Source: Auricularia sp. M13 (taxonomy: Eukaryota > Basidiomycota > Agaricomycetes > Auriculariales > Auriculariaceae). Taken from it: DNA of 64,000 nucleotides. Location: contig CM073203.1 of assembly GCA_037042915.1 (NCBI GenBank), forward strand, positions 1,302,001 through 1,366,000. The letters run 5' to 3'. The stretch's first letter is position 1; each line of letters starts with the position of its first letter. This document shows positions 33,094 through 44,470 of the stretch, in pieces. Both the position numbers and the translations under genes were made by a program. The notes under the pieces are model-generated. The model was not told where the DNA came from, searched no databases, and saw only the letters and a list, made by a program, of their open reading frames with translations.

Positions 33094-34661
33094 TGAACAG
33101 CCAGGGAAGACTAAGACAATGAATCCAGGAGTAGGGAGGAGCCGCAGATCAAAAGGGTGGGTGGGTGGAGTATACCCAACACACGAGAGAATAGATATAG
33201 AGGTAGGGGTGAAACGGTGATATGGTCTCGAGTGTGTATGATCAAAACCCGAGTGAGGATCACGAAGACGAGGGGGAACCCGAATTCGTATCCGGAGAGC
33301 TCGAGACTACTCGTGTGGAGTCGTCTACGAGAAGAGGGTGCACGGGAGAGGAGGATTGTGAGACGGGAGTGCGTCTTTTCTTCGTCGCTGCACTGGCGAA
33401 GTCTATGACTGCGTGCGAACACGACAAACAGAAGTAGCACGGTTCGGATGGAGAAGTCGTAGTTGGGGAGGAGGGAGGATGGTGTGCAATCACGGAAGTC
33501 GCGACTACGCACCGAGGGAAGGGGGAAAACGGGACTTGAGGCCAACGGAGATGGCAGCGGGTGACTGAGACTTCGATTGCGTACGGACTAGAACGGAGGA
33601 CGGGTGCGAGTACGAGAACTGGGCGCCGGAGTGCGCGATACTGAACTACTGGTGAGCCGGATGCTCGTGAGCCGCTGTGCTAAGGGAAAACTACCTAACT
33701 ACCTATCGCGTTTTATACAGGAGAACGCCAAGCCAATCAAGACCATGTCCCGAGCTGTACCGATAATGCCCATGCGATAGGAAGAGTTCCCGATTGTCAC
33801 ATGCGGACTGCGCGCGCCTGCGGGTTGCGCAATCCATGCTCGGGAGCCAATGAGAGGCTGATCCCGTGGGCGTGTGATTCAGACTTTGCTCCGAGGAAAG
33901 ACTACCGATCGTCCACAAGTGTGCTGCGGCCTGCCCTGCCGTTTGGATGACGCCATAGACCGTGGGAAAGTGCGCTGCGATCACGATGACGGGATTCCCC
34001 TAGTATGGGTTTCGTGTTCCGCATTTCCCGGTTTCTCAGGGTGCACATGCTCAGGGACAGTAGAGAGGAAGGATGCCCTAGACCCTGGTCTGGATAGGGT
34101 CCGAGGTCGCAGCGGGTGATGTGTTCGCGAATGCGCAGGTGCCGATAACGATTTTGGGTGAATGAGTCAGGATCGTTCTCGGTTGCTGGTGATCCCTTGG
34201 AACCGGAGACAGCGGCGTCGAGAATATTCCTTCGCAGCCAGGGCGACTGCGCACCTTCGTGGTCGTGGTGTCTTTGCCGGAGTAGCACGCGGTCGTGTGC
34301 TGGAACACTTTCGGGAGGCGAACGTGGAACATGCTCGCCTGCTCTTAGAGACGGATCGTTCGTCCTTCGCGCATACTCTGGGAGTCTCGAAAGGCAAATC
34401 CGGGAGTCGTGCTTGAGGCCCAATAGAAGGGATTGTGGTTGCCGAGCCGTTGTCGCCAAGTTGTCCATGCTGGAGAGATGTCGGGTCTTGCCGGTGTGCG
34501 TCGCGTGTTCCATTTCGGGATGCCGTTCTTGTCGATTTGCGGTCTTCGTTGTTGTCGGGATGTGTGGTAGTACTGTATTCGAGTTTGTATTGTGTCTTGC
34601 TATGTCGCCTTTATCTTGAAGGGGACGCGATTTTTCCGGCGTGTCAATTTCTGCCCGATCA
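33094..34661 (-). repeat. Gypsy B 3' LTR
   Basis: 1568 bp, same TG...CA ends as the 5' LTR. It abuts the older LTR fragment at 33093 on its outer side. Confidence 0.85.
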
Positions 34662-34787
34662 TCCGCGGGGTACTTTGAATGTGCACGTCCCTGTGCATCA
34701 AATTGCGAAGCATCAGGGACCCGCAAAATCGCGTCGCCATAAAAGGTCCTCGGAATGCTAAGTCGTGTCCTCCAACCCGCATTCATC

Positions 34788-35759
34788 ATGCAGTCTTTCG
34801 TCAATACCTCCCTCTCTCAGGTCTACGTCTTCCCGACGTTCCTGTCGTTCGCCCACGTCGCCCGTCGCGCTGTTGAGCGTCATCGCGAAATCGACGAGGC
34901 TATCGCCACGCAACATGCTCAGCTCGCAGCCATCTCGCGCGCGGTGTCCGAGAATTATCGCGCCCTCGATAGCATCACCAAGACGGCCGCCAAAGTTATC
35001 CAGACGCTCGCATCTCAGGACTCAATGGCCCTTGGATGGAACCCTGCCTTGGCTGGTCTTTCGACGTACTTCGATCCAAACGCCCCGACTCCCGAGATGC
35101 CGGAACCCGCAAAGGTCTACCCGGGACAGTTTACTGTCCTTGCGTTTGACTTCTATGCCACCGTTGCTCAGGATATCGGTACGCAGCTCGGGCGCCTTGT
35201 GAGCGCTCCTGACCAAGCGCACGCCGATGAAGTCGGGTTCTTCATCTCGCACTGGCCCGCAATCTCCGTGAGTCGCCGCATTCGGAATGGCGTTTGAAGA
35301 GGCTGAACGTCCGCGCAGAACACGCTTCTGATTCTTGCCCATTACGCCGGACTCGCGCGCATCTATCGCGAATACGCCAAGTTCGTTGGGACGCAGTATC
35401 AGGTACTCGAGCGCATCCACGCGAACGTCGCTCGCGACTTCCGCTCCGTTCGTCCTTCCTCGTATGCGGGTCTCATGGCCATGTTCAACGTTATCAAGCC
35501 GTTCACCACCGAAATCCCGACAGCTACCGCTAGCCTTTGGGAATATGGGGCGCTTGATGAACGGAACCCGTTCCGCTTCGCGACCTTCTCCCGTACGGAC
35601 GGCTTCATCCCTGAAGACATCCGTGCCGAGATCGTCCACGACGTTCTTTCGCGTCAGAACATTAACGGCGGCCTGTACGCCACTGGTGAACATGCTGACG
35701 CTTTCGAGGCCTTGACTTTTGAGTGCGTTCCGTCTTCGTATTCGCGACTTGATTGCTGA
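34788..35759 (+). other. Antisense open blocks in Gypsy B, between pol and 3' LTR
   Basis: Two adjacent plus-strand open blocks with protein-like composition: one starting MQSFVNTSLSQVYVFPTF, with ERHREIDEAIATQHAQLAAI (helical), and the second containing LARIYREYAKFVGTQYQVLE and SRQNINGGLYATGEHAD. The short gap between them has GT...AG edges, so an intron is possible. A TATA-like CATAAAAGG lies about 48 bases before the ATG. Another small plus-strand block, MSSRRSRKTGPP, Lys- and Pro-rich, is at 36130-36360. I do not recognise the products. They may be accessory genes or a captured host gene. Confidence 0.55.
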
Positions 35760-35823
35760 TCCGAGTGCGTGGCGGTCCAGTGTCCCGATGTTCGGCCGTC
35801 CGGAGTAACGCGGCGCCGGCGCC

Positions 35824-38800
35824 TCAGGGTCGAGTTGTTTGACAGTTGACATGTTCTTGGAAGTGTTCCCGCGGAATAGCATTGATTTCTTGCACCGCCA
35901 CGTGTTTGTCGCGAGTTGAGTTTGCTGAAGTTGACTCGGGTGAATGGTACTCGTTGCGTGGAACATTCGGGACCGCAGGCTGCTTGTTCTGAGGCTGCCG
36001 TTGCACGGCAAACCGTACTGACCGTCCCGAATTCGTCCAAGTCGTTTGTGAAGGGCTAGAACTGAATACCCCCTGTCTGAGGATATAAGTTGGTTCCTGT
36101 CCCGCATTGCTCTCATTGCGTTTTCCCTCATGTCCAGCCGCCGCTCTCGTAAGACGGGACCCCCGAAGAACAGCAAGGGCAAGGCCAAGGCCAAGGCTGG
36201 TGGTCGTCGCGCGCGCGCTGTGGAGCCACCGCCTCCGCCCGTGGAGGAGCCCGTGCCCGTGGATCTCGCGGCCCTCGCTGAATACTGGAACGCTCCTGAC
36301 GACCCGCCCGTGTTGGACTCTTCGCTTCCTTCGACCTTCGTCTGCTGCCGGTCTTCGTGAAAGTCCGTCCGCTCCCGTGTGTTTCGTCGCAGGAACATGC
36401 ACTATTCTCGGGTTGAACAACAAAACGCCCGCAATCCAACGGTTGATAGTCGCGTTGGGCTGCATGTCCGGGTTGTTGAGCATTCCCTTGATGTACTTCG
36501 CGTCGACTTCTACCACCAAGGAGTGTACGCCATAAATGTATGCGCGCACAGCCCTTAATGATCGAAACAGCCCATGTAGTTCGAGTTTCGCCTGCGAATA
36601 GCGACTTTCGCGATCGTTCCACGTGATGGATCCATACCGCGATGGGTACCGCTTCTTGTCGTCGCCTAGTTGTAGCAGAATGTAGCCAACACCAATGACG
36701 GACGAGTCGACTGCGAGTATGACATCGTTGTATGACGCGTAGTCAATCGGCTTGAGTCCTGGGGCTTCCGTGACCAACTTCTTGAGCCGCTGCATCGCTG
36801 CATCGCACTCGGGAGTCCACTCGAACTCTGCGTCCTTCTTGGTGAGCTGGTACAGCGGCCGAGCCTCACGCGCGAAGTCTTTGATCCAGAGTTTCGATAC
36901 GCCACACGTCCCAAGAAAAGCACGCACATGTGTCACATTCTGCGGCGTCGGCCAGTCGAGTATCTTCTTGACGTTTCCCTTCTCAGGATGTCTCCCTTCG
37001 AAGTTGCAACGATACCCCACAATGACTGCCTCAGGCTGTGCAATGATTGCCTTCTTTCCCGAAACGGAAGCACCCGCCTTCTTTAAACGATGAAGGATCC
37101 GGTTTAGCGTCATCGCGTGTTCCCATACGTAACGCCGTATTCCCGGGTTGTCCGGATGCGTCTGGTACGTCCCGTCGTCGTTTTTGTAGTACGACCGCGA
37201 GCCTTTCCCGACAACGTCGTCGATAAAGCAGTTCGCGAATCGCGGAATCTCGTCGAGCAGGATGAAGGTTACGTTTGCTTGCTGAATGGGAACTGAGTTC
37301 GTGTACCCCATTGGCAACCCCACATTCCGTAGTACCCCGACAGGTGTTTGAAACGCCGTCAGGTCACGGTAAGCCTCATCAATCAGTTGCTGGTCGTAAG
37401 ATGAGAATAGGTCGAGTACCGACAATAGCGTAAATCCCGCGCACTCTTCCGAGAACTCATCAGGCTGGGGAATGAGACCCGCATCCCGAATGGTATGCTC
37501 GTTAAGCGGCTGCAAATCATGCACTATGCGAAGACTCTTGCCATCTTTCTTTACGACGCAGAACCAACTGTTGCGATACGAGGAGTTGCACTCTTCATAT
37601 ACGCCGGCTTTGATCTTCTCCTTTAACAGCTCGATGAGACTGTCGCGAATAGAGGGTGGTATCGGCACATGACGTTTGGTCCATGGCACATGCGGGAGCA
37701 CGGCGAGTTTGACAGGCGGGAAGTAGTCTGATCGAAAGCGACCTCGTTCCGCCTCTGTCCATGCAAACGCGGTTTCATTGGCAGCGACGATAGCTTTGAA
37801 CAGCTTCTTTTCCTCGTCCCACAAATGCGCAGAGTCCTCAATCTTGAAGCCGGCCATTCGTTCCGTCGTCATATATGCCGTGGGCACGAAATCCGCGGGT
37901 TTGGCGCCGATTACTGGTAAGGTCATCAGCGGATCAGACGGTCGTCGTCGTACTATCCGGTATTCCTCTGGCATCGGAGCGTTCTGCGGGTGTACCTTGA
38001 GTAACGCGGACTTGTAGGGCCTCCGTCCGAGTCCTGCCGCGTTCCCGGGTCGCTGTTTGTCTTCGCCCTTCGGCTGTCTCCTTTCCATCACGTTAAAGAC
38101 AGTCGCGAAGATGCCAGTGTCAATGCCAGCCGGTTTGCGTGACGGAAACTCGAGTTCGCTGACGCCCATGGGAATAGCTTGCGGGTGCCGAAAGCTACGC
38201 GTGTCACGTGACAATCGTAGCGGCGGTACCGTTTTGACTGGTCGTGGAGGCATCGCGAAGTGCGCGTCGTCGCCGATCGTCAGTGTTACCGTCATAGCGA
38301 AGTCTTCGTCGTGTTCCCACGTGTCTTCTTCCGTTCGCGGGACGACTCGGGTGCCATCTTCATTGAGGAGAAAGATGTATGGTCTTGGCTGCGCAAACCG
38401 ATTGTCCGAATCGAGCGTGTAGACCTCAATCGGAATGGTCGTGGATGTCATCGTAATTGCGTGTTGCTGATCTTGAGGCTGATCGTCCGATTTGCCTTCC
38501 GTTTCCGGGTTAGGCAGATCCTCTATGAGCATTGTTTGGGCCGTCCCGTTTCCGTTGCCGTTTTGTTCCGTGAATCCAAAGCCGTAGAGATACCGGAGTC
38601 GGTTCTCGAGAAGTCGCTCGTCGGGATAAGCTTCTTGTACACCATCCCCTCCCTCAGAGGGGTCATCATTGGTCGGGGTGGTTAGTACACTTGCTTTACC
38701 TCTCTTGCGACCTCTGCGCGACCGTCGGCGTCGCCGAGAGTTTTGTCCTCCACAACTTCTTCTATCTTCGCAGCCGTCTCCGGCTGCTGAAGAACCAAGG

Positions 38801-38847
38801 TACCCGCGTGCCCTGCCACAATCCCGAGAACAAGAGCGCGAACCCAA
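35824..38847 (-). pseudogene. Gypsy B reverse transcriptase-RNase H region
   Basis: A long open frame. Seen: the RT entry LLKEKIKAGVYEECNSSYRN, KDGKSLRIVHDLQPLN, TLLSVLDLFSSYDQ, CFIDDVVGKG at the catalytic site, LKKAGASVSGKK, then the connection and RNase H (ILAVDSSVIGVGYILLQ, RESRYSQAKLELHGLFRSL) and HTGADGLSRR. The N-terminal part is basic and Ser/Arg-rich. Past the RNase H (below about 36400) the frame loses retroviral character and overlaps plus-strand ORFs. Confidence 0.8.
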
Positions 38848-39013
38848 GCGGGAACTAACTCTTTGGGAAGTGACATTAGCAGCGTGAACCCAAACATCGC
38901 AAGGATGACAGGGTCCTTGAACCTTTCGCGAACATCTTGCGAAACGCCCACAAGACGATCATAGAAGAACAGGGGTTGTATATTGCGGAACGGAGAGGCG
39001 CGTTCTCTCCGCA

Positions 39014-39622
39014 TCAAAAATCCTTAGACGAGTCTACAGTGCGCGCGAACGCGACAGCGCGGCGCGGTTTGGCGGATCCGGGAATAAGCACGGTCTTGTC
39101 CGTATTCGGGTCGGTGATTTTGAGCACCATTTCGGACGAAGGGCGGTACGAGATTTCGATCGAGGCGATTGCGCAGAAGGGTGTTCCGAGAATGAGACTG
39201 AATGGCGCGTTCGGGACGACGTGTATGGTGATGAAGAACTTGAGTCCTCCGATGATGACTTCTTGGTCGACAATCGCGCCCAAGGTGCCGGCTACGTTGC
39301 CATTCGCGTCGCGCATGTTGGTTGACTTTTCCGAGTACACGGGTGAGCCAATCTTCCTCCATACGCGATCACTCATGCAGCAGATAGTCGACCCTGTGTC
39401 GATGATTGTCTCGATGGGGACTCCTTCGATGTCGGCGGTGATGACCATCAACGGTAGCGACTCGTGCGCCGCGAAGTCTCCCGAAGGCGTCCGCTGCAGC
39501 GATTGTTCCCACGCAACAACTTGAAACACGTCATTGACGTCGCCGTCGTCGCCGTCGTCCTGGTCGATGATATGTACCTCGCTTACAGGAGTTCGCCTCG
39601 TCGTAGTGTACTTCTGTGCCAA
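39014..39622 (-). pseudogene. Gypsy B aspartic protease region
   Basis: About 200 codons with the retropepsin-type active site IETIIDTGSTICCMSD and a second conserved part FSLILGTPFCAI. It would cleave Gag and Pol. It lies between gag and the RT region and overlaps the end of the gag block. Confidence 0.75.
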
Positions 39623-41347
39623 GCGGCGGATGTCTCCTGAAGTCGCGAGCAGTTCCGAATCGTTGCCGTGATTGGAAGCTCGAGTACGCGCGTGAACAGT
39701 TGTTCGGCCATCGAATCGTCGGTTGCGGGAGCCTTGTTACGAAATGTCACGCCGGCTTCTTCCATCTTGTCTGCGGCTTTCTTGGTCAGGTCGGCGTGTT
39801 TGCGAGCTACCTCGTCGAGTGGAATTGGGACCTGCAGATCGGCCGGCCTCTCTGGTGCGCGTTGAGGTGGAGCTTGTTGACTGACGGGAGTGCTGGCGCG
39901 AGCAGCTGCCGGGACGGGGAGGATTCCGGGTACCCGTTCCGTGTTCTTCTGCTGCGAGGCTGGCCCCCAGCGTCGTGCCGGAAGTTCTACACCATCGAAC
40001 TTCTTATTGCTCGGTCGAAAGCGCCCAGTGGTCTCGTAGTTGTGCACTTGTTCGCGCATCATAAGAAACGCTTGGTACTCGCGTTCCTCGGGGAGCAACT
40101 GGTCGTCTTCGTAATCGACTGGGTCAACGTCGCCGTCCAACAGCATCACGGAATCGTAGTAGTGCGACCGTGCCTGAGCCTCCCAGTACTCGTCAATACG
40201 CTTGCGAATGGGCTTCTCGCGAGGACCCGGAATCATCAGTCCGCCTGGGAATACCATCCTTCCCAATGGATCTTCCGTTATCTTTCCCGCATTCAGGTAT
40301 TCCTGACGCATGGGGCATTGACGCATCATGTGTCCCGATTCGTCACAGAATAGACAACGGTCGTGTCCAATCCGGAGGTGGTATCACCCGTTCGGGGAGG
40401 ACCAAATCTTCCCGCGGTATACCCGCTAGGGCCTGTTGCGTGCGTGTGATTATGCACTGGTCGAGCCGGGCCAAGTCGCGCTTCCAACTTTTCCTCGATG
40501 AGCTGTGCGACACTCGCGATCAGGCGATCATCGGGACCTTCGCGTTTGACGGCTGCCGGGGGCTGCACCGACACTGAGACCTCGCGCGAATCAATTGCAA
40601 TCGGCGAGTACGCGAGTTTAATCGCGCCCGGCATCTCAGCGATCGAGTTTTTGCCAGGAAGCGAACCGCGTCCGCAATGTCATCAATCTCGAGTTCGTGA
40701 TAGTGCTGGTCGGGAAACTTCCACTCAAGGCGTCTCTCGATACGCCCGCGTTCTTCTGCTGTAAAGGCCGACAGGTAGAGCTCTTGCTTTTGGTGCACGA
40801 TGCCCTGACGCTGCAACGACTTTTGACAAGCGTTGAACTCTCGGGTATACCGATTGACATCCTCGGGGGAGCGCAGCGAGCGTCCCTTCCAGGTATCTAT
40901 CTTCTCCTTCAGCTCCTCGAACGTATACTCCTTGATGGTACCGTTCTCGGGATACGCGCGCAACACTTGAGCCTTAAACTCTTCCCAGGTAGAGTTATCA
41001 CCGAACTCTTCGAGTTGCATCCACTGATTGCGCGTGTCACGGTTGACATAATCAACCACAACCTTCTTCCATCGGTCGGCTCCAATCGCGGCTAGTCGCG
41101 CCCGATTTTCGAACGTCTCGAGGAAGGTCCCGATTTTGTATGGGTCACCGTCAAATCGCGGCGCGCCCTTCTCGTCTGGGTACGGGAGGGGAACGCGTGC
41201 TTGTTGAGCGGCTGGAGCTTGCTGGCCTGGAGGCACAGCGGGAAGGTTCTGTACTGCACGCTGCATGAACGTGAACAGTAGGTTGCCGAAGGCCGCTTCC
41301 ATTTCTGGATTGCCTGGCGGGTTGGGGGGGTTTCCGTCATCGTCCAT
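39583..41347 (-). pseudogene. Gypsy B gag region
   Basis: A capsid-type retrotransposon gag with DPYKIGTFLETFENRAR, YVNRDTRNQWMQL, STWEEFKAQVLRAYP and RYTREFNACQKSL, followed by a CCHC-like zinc knuckle region around MMRQCPMRQEYLNAG. Such Gag proteins assemble the particle and bind element RNA. It reads in more than one frame. Confidence 0.75.
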
Positions 41348-41780
41348 CTCTTGGAAGTACGGATGTTCTTCTGCGAGAGGTATGCGATTGACAGGTGATG
41401 GAGTGCGTGGTGCAAGTGAAGCAAATCGAGAACGACGGGGTGCGACGTCTTGATCTGAATCTTCTCGCGAACGTGAGGAATGAAACTCGGGTTCCGACTC
41501 AGGGTCTCGTTCCGAGAGGGTGAGAGAAGAGAGGGAAGAAAGGGGGGAAAATGGTAAGGAAACCGATGTCGATGTAAGGGGGTTCGCTTGCGTGAGTGAT
41601 GATGTTGAGGCAACAGGAATGGTTGCTTGGCGAACACGAGAACGAGTTCGTGCGGCAGGACCAGGTGAAGCCGTCGCAATCTCGACGCAAGTAAGTGGTG
41701 GGGGTGTGTGAAAGGGATAAACAGGGAGCCTGAACCGTTTGTAAGACTAGTTCAAAGACTCCCTGCGGTGGTCACCACTT

Positions 41781-43349
41781 TGAACAGCCAGGGAAGACTA
41801 AGACAATGAATCCAGGAGTAGGGAGGAGCCGCAGATCAAAAGGGTGGGTGGGTGGAGTATACCCAACACACGAGAGAATAGATATAGAGGTAGGGGTGAA
41901 ACGGTGATATGGTCTCGAGTGTGTATGATCAAAACCCGAGTGAGGATCACGAAGACGAGGGGGAACCCGAATTCGTATCCGGAGAGCTCGAGACTACTCG
42001 TGTGGAGTCGTCTACGAGAAGAGGGTGCACGGGAGAGGAGGATTGTGAGACGGGAGTGCGTCTTTTCTTCGTCGCTGCACTGGCGAAGTCTATGACTGCG
42101 TGCGAACGCGACAAACAGAAGTAGCACGGTTCGGATGGAGAAGTCGTAGTTGGGGAGGAGGGAGGATGGTGTGCAATCACGGAAGTCGCGACTACGCACC
42201 GAGGGAAGGGGGAAAACGGGACTTGAGGCCAACGGAGATGGCAGAGGGTGACTGAGACTTCGATTGCGTACGGACTAGAACGGAGGACGGGTGCGAGTAC
42301 GAGAACTGGGCGCCGGAGTGCGCGATACTGAACTACTGGTGAGCCGGATGCTCGTGAGCCGCTGTGCTAAGGGAAAACTACCTAACTACCTATCGCGTTT
42401 TATACAGGAGAACGCCAAGCCAATCAAGACCATGTCCCGAGCTGTACCGATAATGCCCATGCGATAGGAAGAGTTCCCGATTGTCACATGCGGACTGCGC
42501 GCGCCTGCGGGTTGCGCAATCCATGCTCGGGAGCCAATGAGAGGCTGATCCCGTGGGCGTGTGATTCAGACTTTGCTCCGAGGAAAGACTACCGATCGTC
42601 CACAAGTGTGCTGCGGCCTGCCCTGCCGTTTGGATGACGCCATAGACCGTGGGAAAGTGCGCTGCGATCACGATGACGGGATTCCCCTAGTATGGGTTTC
42701 GTGTTCCGCATTTCCCCGGTTTCTCAGGGTGCACATGCTCAGGGACAGTAGAGAGGAAGGATGCCCTAGACCCTGGTCTGGATAGGGTCCGAGGTCGCAG
42801 CGGGTGACGTGTTCGCGAATGCGCAGGTGCCGATAACGATTTTGGGTGAATGAGTCAGGATCGTTCTCGGTTGCTGGTGATCCCTTGGAACCGGAGACAG
42901 CGGCGTCGAGAATATTCCTTCGCAGCCAGGGCGACTGCGCACCTTCGTGGTCGTGGTGTCTTTGCCGGAGTAGCACGCGGTCGTGTGCTGGAACACTTTC
43001 GGGAGGCGAACGTGGAACATGCTCGCCTGCTCTTAGAGACGGATCGTTCGTCCTTCGCGCATACTCTGGGAGTCTCGAAAGGCAAATCCGGGAGTCGTGC
43101 TTGAGGCCCAATAGAAGGGATTGTGGTTGCCGAGCCGTTGTCGCCAAGTTGTCCATGCTGGAGAGATGTCGGGTCTTGCCGGTGTGCGTCGCGTGTTCCA
43201 TTTCGGGATGCCGTTCTTGTCGATTTGCGGTCTTCGTTGTTGTCGGGATGTGTGGTAGTACTGTATTCGAGTTTGTATTGTGTCTTGCTATGTCGCCTTT
43301 ATCTTGAAGGGGACGCGATTTTTCCGGCGTGTCAATTTCTGCCCGATCA
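41781..43349 (-). repeat. Gypsy B 5' LTR
   Basis: On the element strand it starts TGATCGGGCAG and ends CTGGCTGTTCA (TG...CA). Directly inside is TGGTGACCACCGCAGG, a possible tRNA primer-binding site. It matches 33094-34661 almost base for base. ORFs within it are paired identically in both LTRs and are not considered genes. Confidence 0.85.
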
Positions 43350-43655
43350 CCGCCAAAAATTCGGCGCATCGCGTTAAGCGACTCGGCATTCTGCACCACG
43401 ATTTCGCTAGGTGAGTACTACCATGACCATTTTGGGCAACTCCTGACCCCTTTCTTTTTGCTGTGCCAATCACCCAGGTGACTTCATGTGACTGTGGTGA
43501 GCAAATGGTTTGTATTCGTGGTGTCCAGGCGCCCACCTCACATATATAAGGCCTGAAAGAAAGCCCTGCTGTGTTCCCCAGCCCTGCTCTCTCTCTGGTG
43601 TTGCCCTCCTGCATTTCAAACAGGTACTTTTCTTTATTGTCGGTGTCTTGGGGTT
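43350..43655. promoter_or_regulatory. Promoter-like segment between the two Gypsy elements
   Basis: Contains a TATATAAGG box near 43544, followed by pyrimidine-rich CTCTCTCTC sequence. No ORF. It could be the promoter part of a truncated older LTR or of a lost gene. Its ends are set by the neighbouring elements. Confidence 0.3.
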
Positions 43656-44261
43656 TGTTATGATCGTGCCCTCTCGGATCAAGGGGAGATCCGCAGAGCC
43701 CGCGTCGGAACTAAAAGGGCGGACACGGCGGACCACAGTGCGCTATTGAACACACCGGCACACGTGAGTGTAAGGTCAGGGCGGAAGTCGGAGAACGGGC
43801 GGAACTCAGCAAGCGGAGCAAGGGAGCTCCGATAGCGGAGTCCGTCAATCGGGTTGGGACTTGAGGACGAGAGCGAGTAGAGCGGATTGTGGAAGTGAGA
43901 GGATCGAGTTTGATTTTGAAACTGAGGTACGGTACAAGTAGACGGGAGCTATTTATACTAGAGCAGGATAGAGAGCGGAACAGAGACACATCAGTCGGAA
44001 CAGGATCTAGAATATTCCTATGACGCAAGTGTGCTGCGGAAGTGACGTAGTACTTACGTGGGACTGACGTGGCGTAGAATGAGAGAGAACGAGATAGAGG
44101 GAGAGAGTGAGATGGAACAAGATAGAAGCGGAAATCGGAACAGGCAGAGATCACGGAGAGCGGAACGGATATACAATCGGAGATCACGGATTACGGAGGG
44201 GAAATAAAGCGGATATCAGATCGGAGGCAACCGGAGGCAAACTGGATGCATGGGCGTAACA
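43656..44261 (-). repeat. Gypsy A 3' LTR, 606 bp
   Basis: On the element strand it starts TGTTACGCCCATGC directly after the polypurine tract and ends GATCATAACA. The TGTTA...TAACA ends are short inverted repeats. It contains many CGGA words, as does the element body. Confidence 0.75.
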
Positions 44262-44470
44262 GTATCCCCCCTTTTAGGACCTGAGCCCTCAAAGGTCGGA
44301 ATTCTGCTGGCGGATTTCGGTTGGCGGAAATCGGAATTCGAAGTGAATTGGCTGAGTCAAGAAAGTGGGATTGAGTTTGGCCCGAATTATTTTGGTTGCT
44401 TTGGTCGCCCAAGTATATAATGCGACAGTCGGACTTTGGAGTGGAAAGCAACTCTTGTCCTTTGACCACT

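Larger units (their letters stand above)
33094..43349 (-). mobile_element. Gypsy B: Ty3/Gypsy LTR retrotransposon, young
   Basis: About 10.3 kb, minus strand. Two LTRs of about 1.57 kb flank gag (39583-41347), an aspartic protease region (39014-39622) and a reverse transcriptase-RNase H region (35824-38847). The element looks nearly whole, with about three or four frame breaks. No chromodomain or integrase was recognised by eye. Between pol and the 3' LTR is an antisense open region (34788-35759). I noticed only four differences between the LTRs, so insertion is very recent on an evolutionary scale. No matching target duplication was found at the outer edges. Confidence 0.85.

Noticed and set aside
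33111-34804. Several ORFs repeated at 41798-43399 (144, 153, 300 and 243 codons)
   Set aside because: They fall inside the two LTR copies of Gypsy B, so the duplication is the LTR pair and not a gene family.
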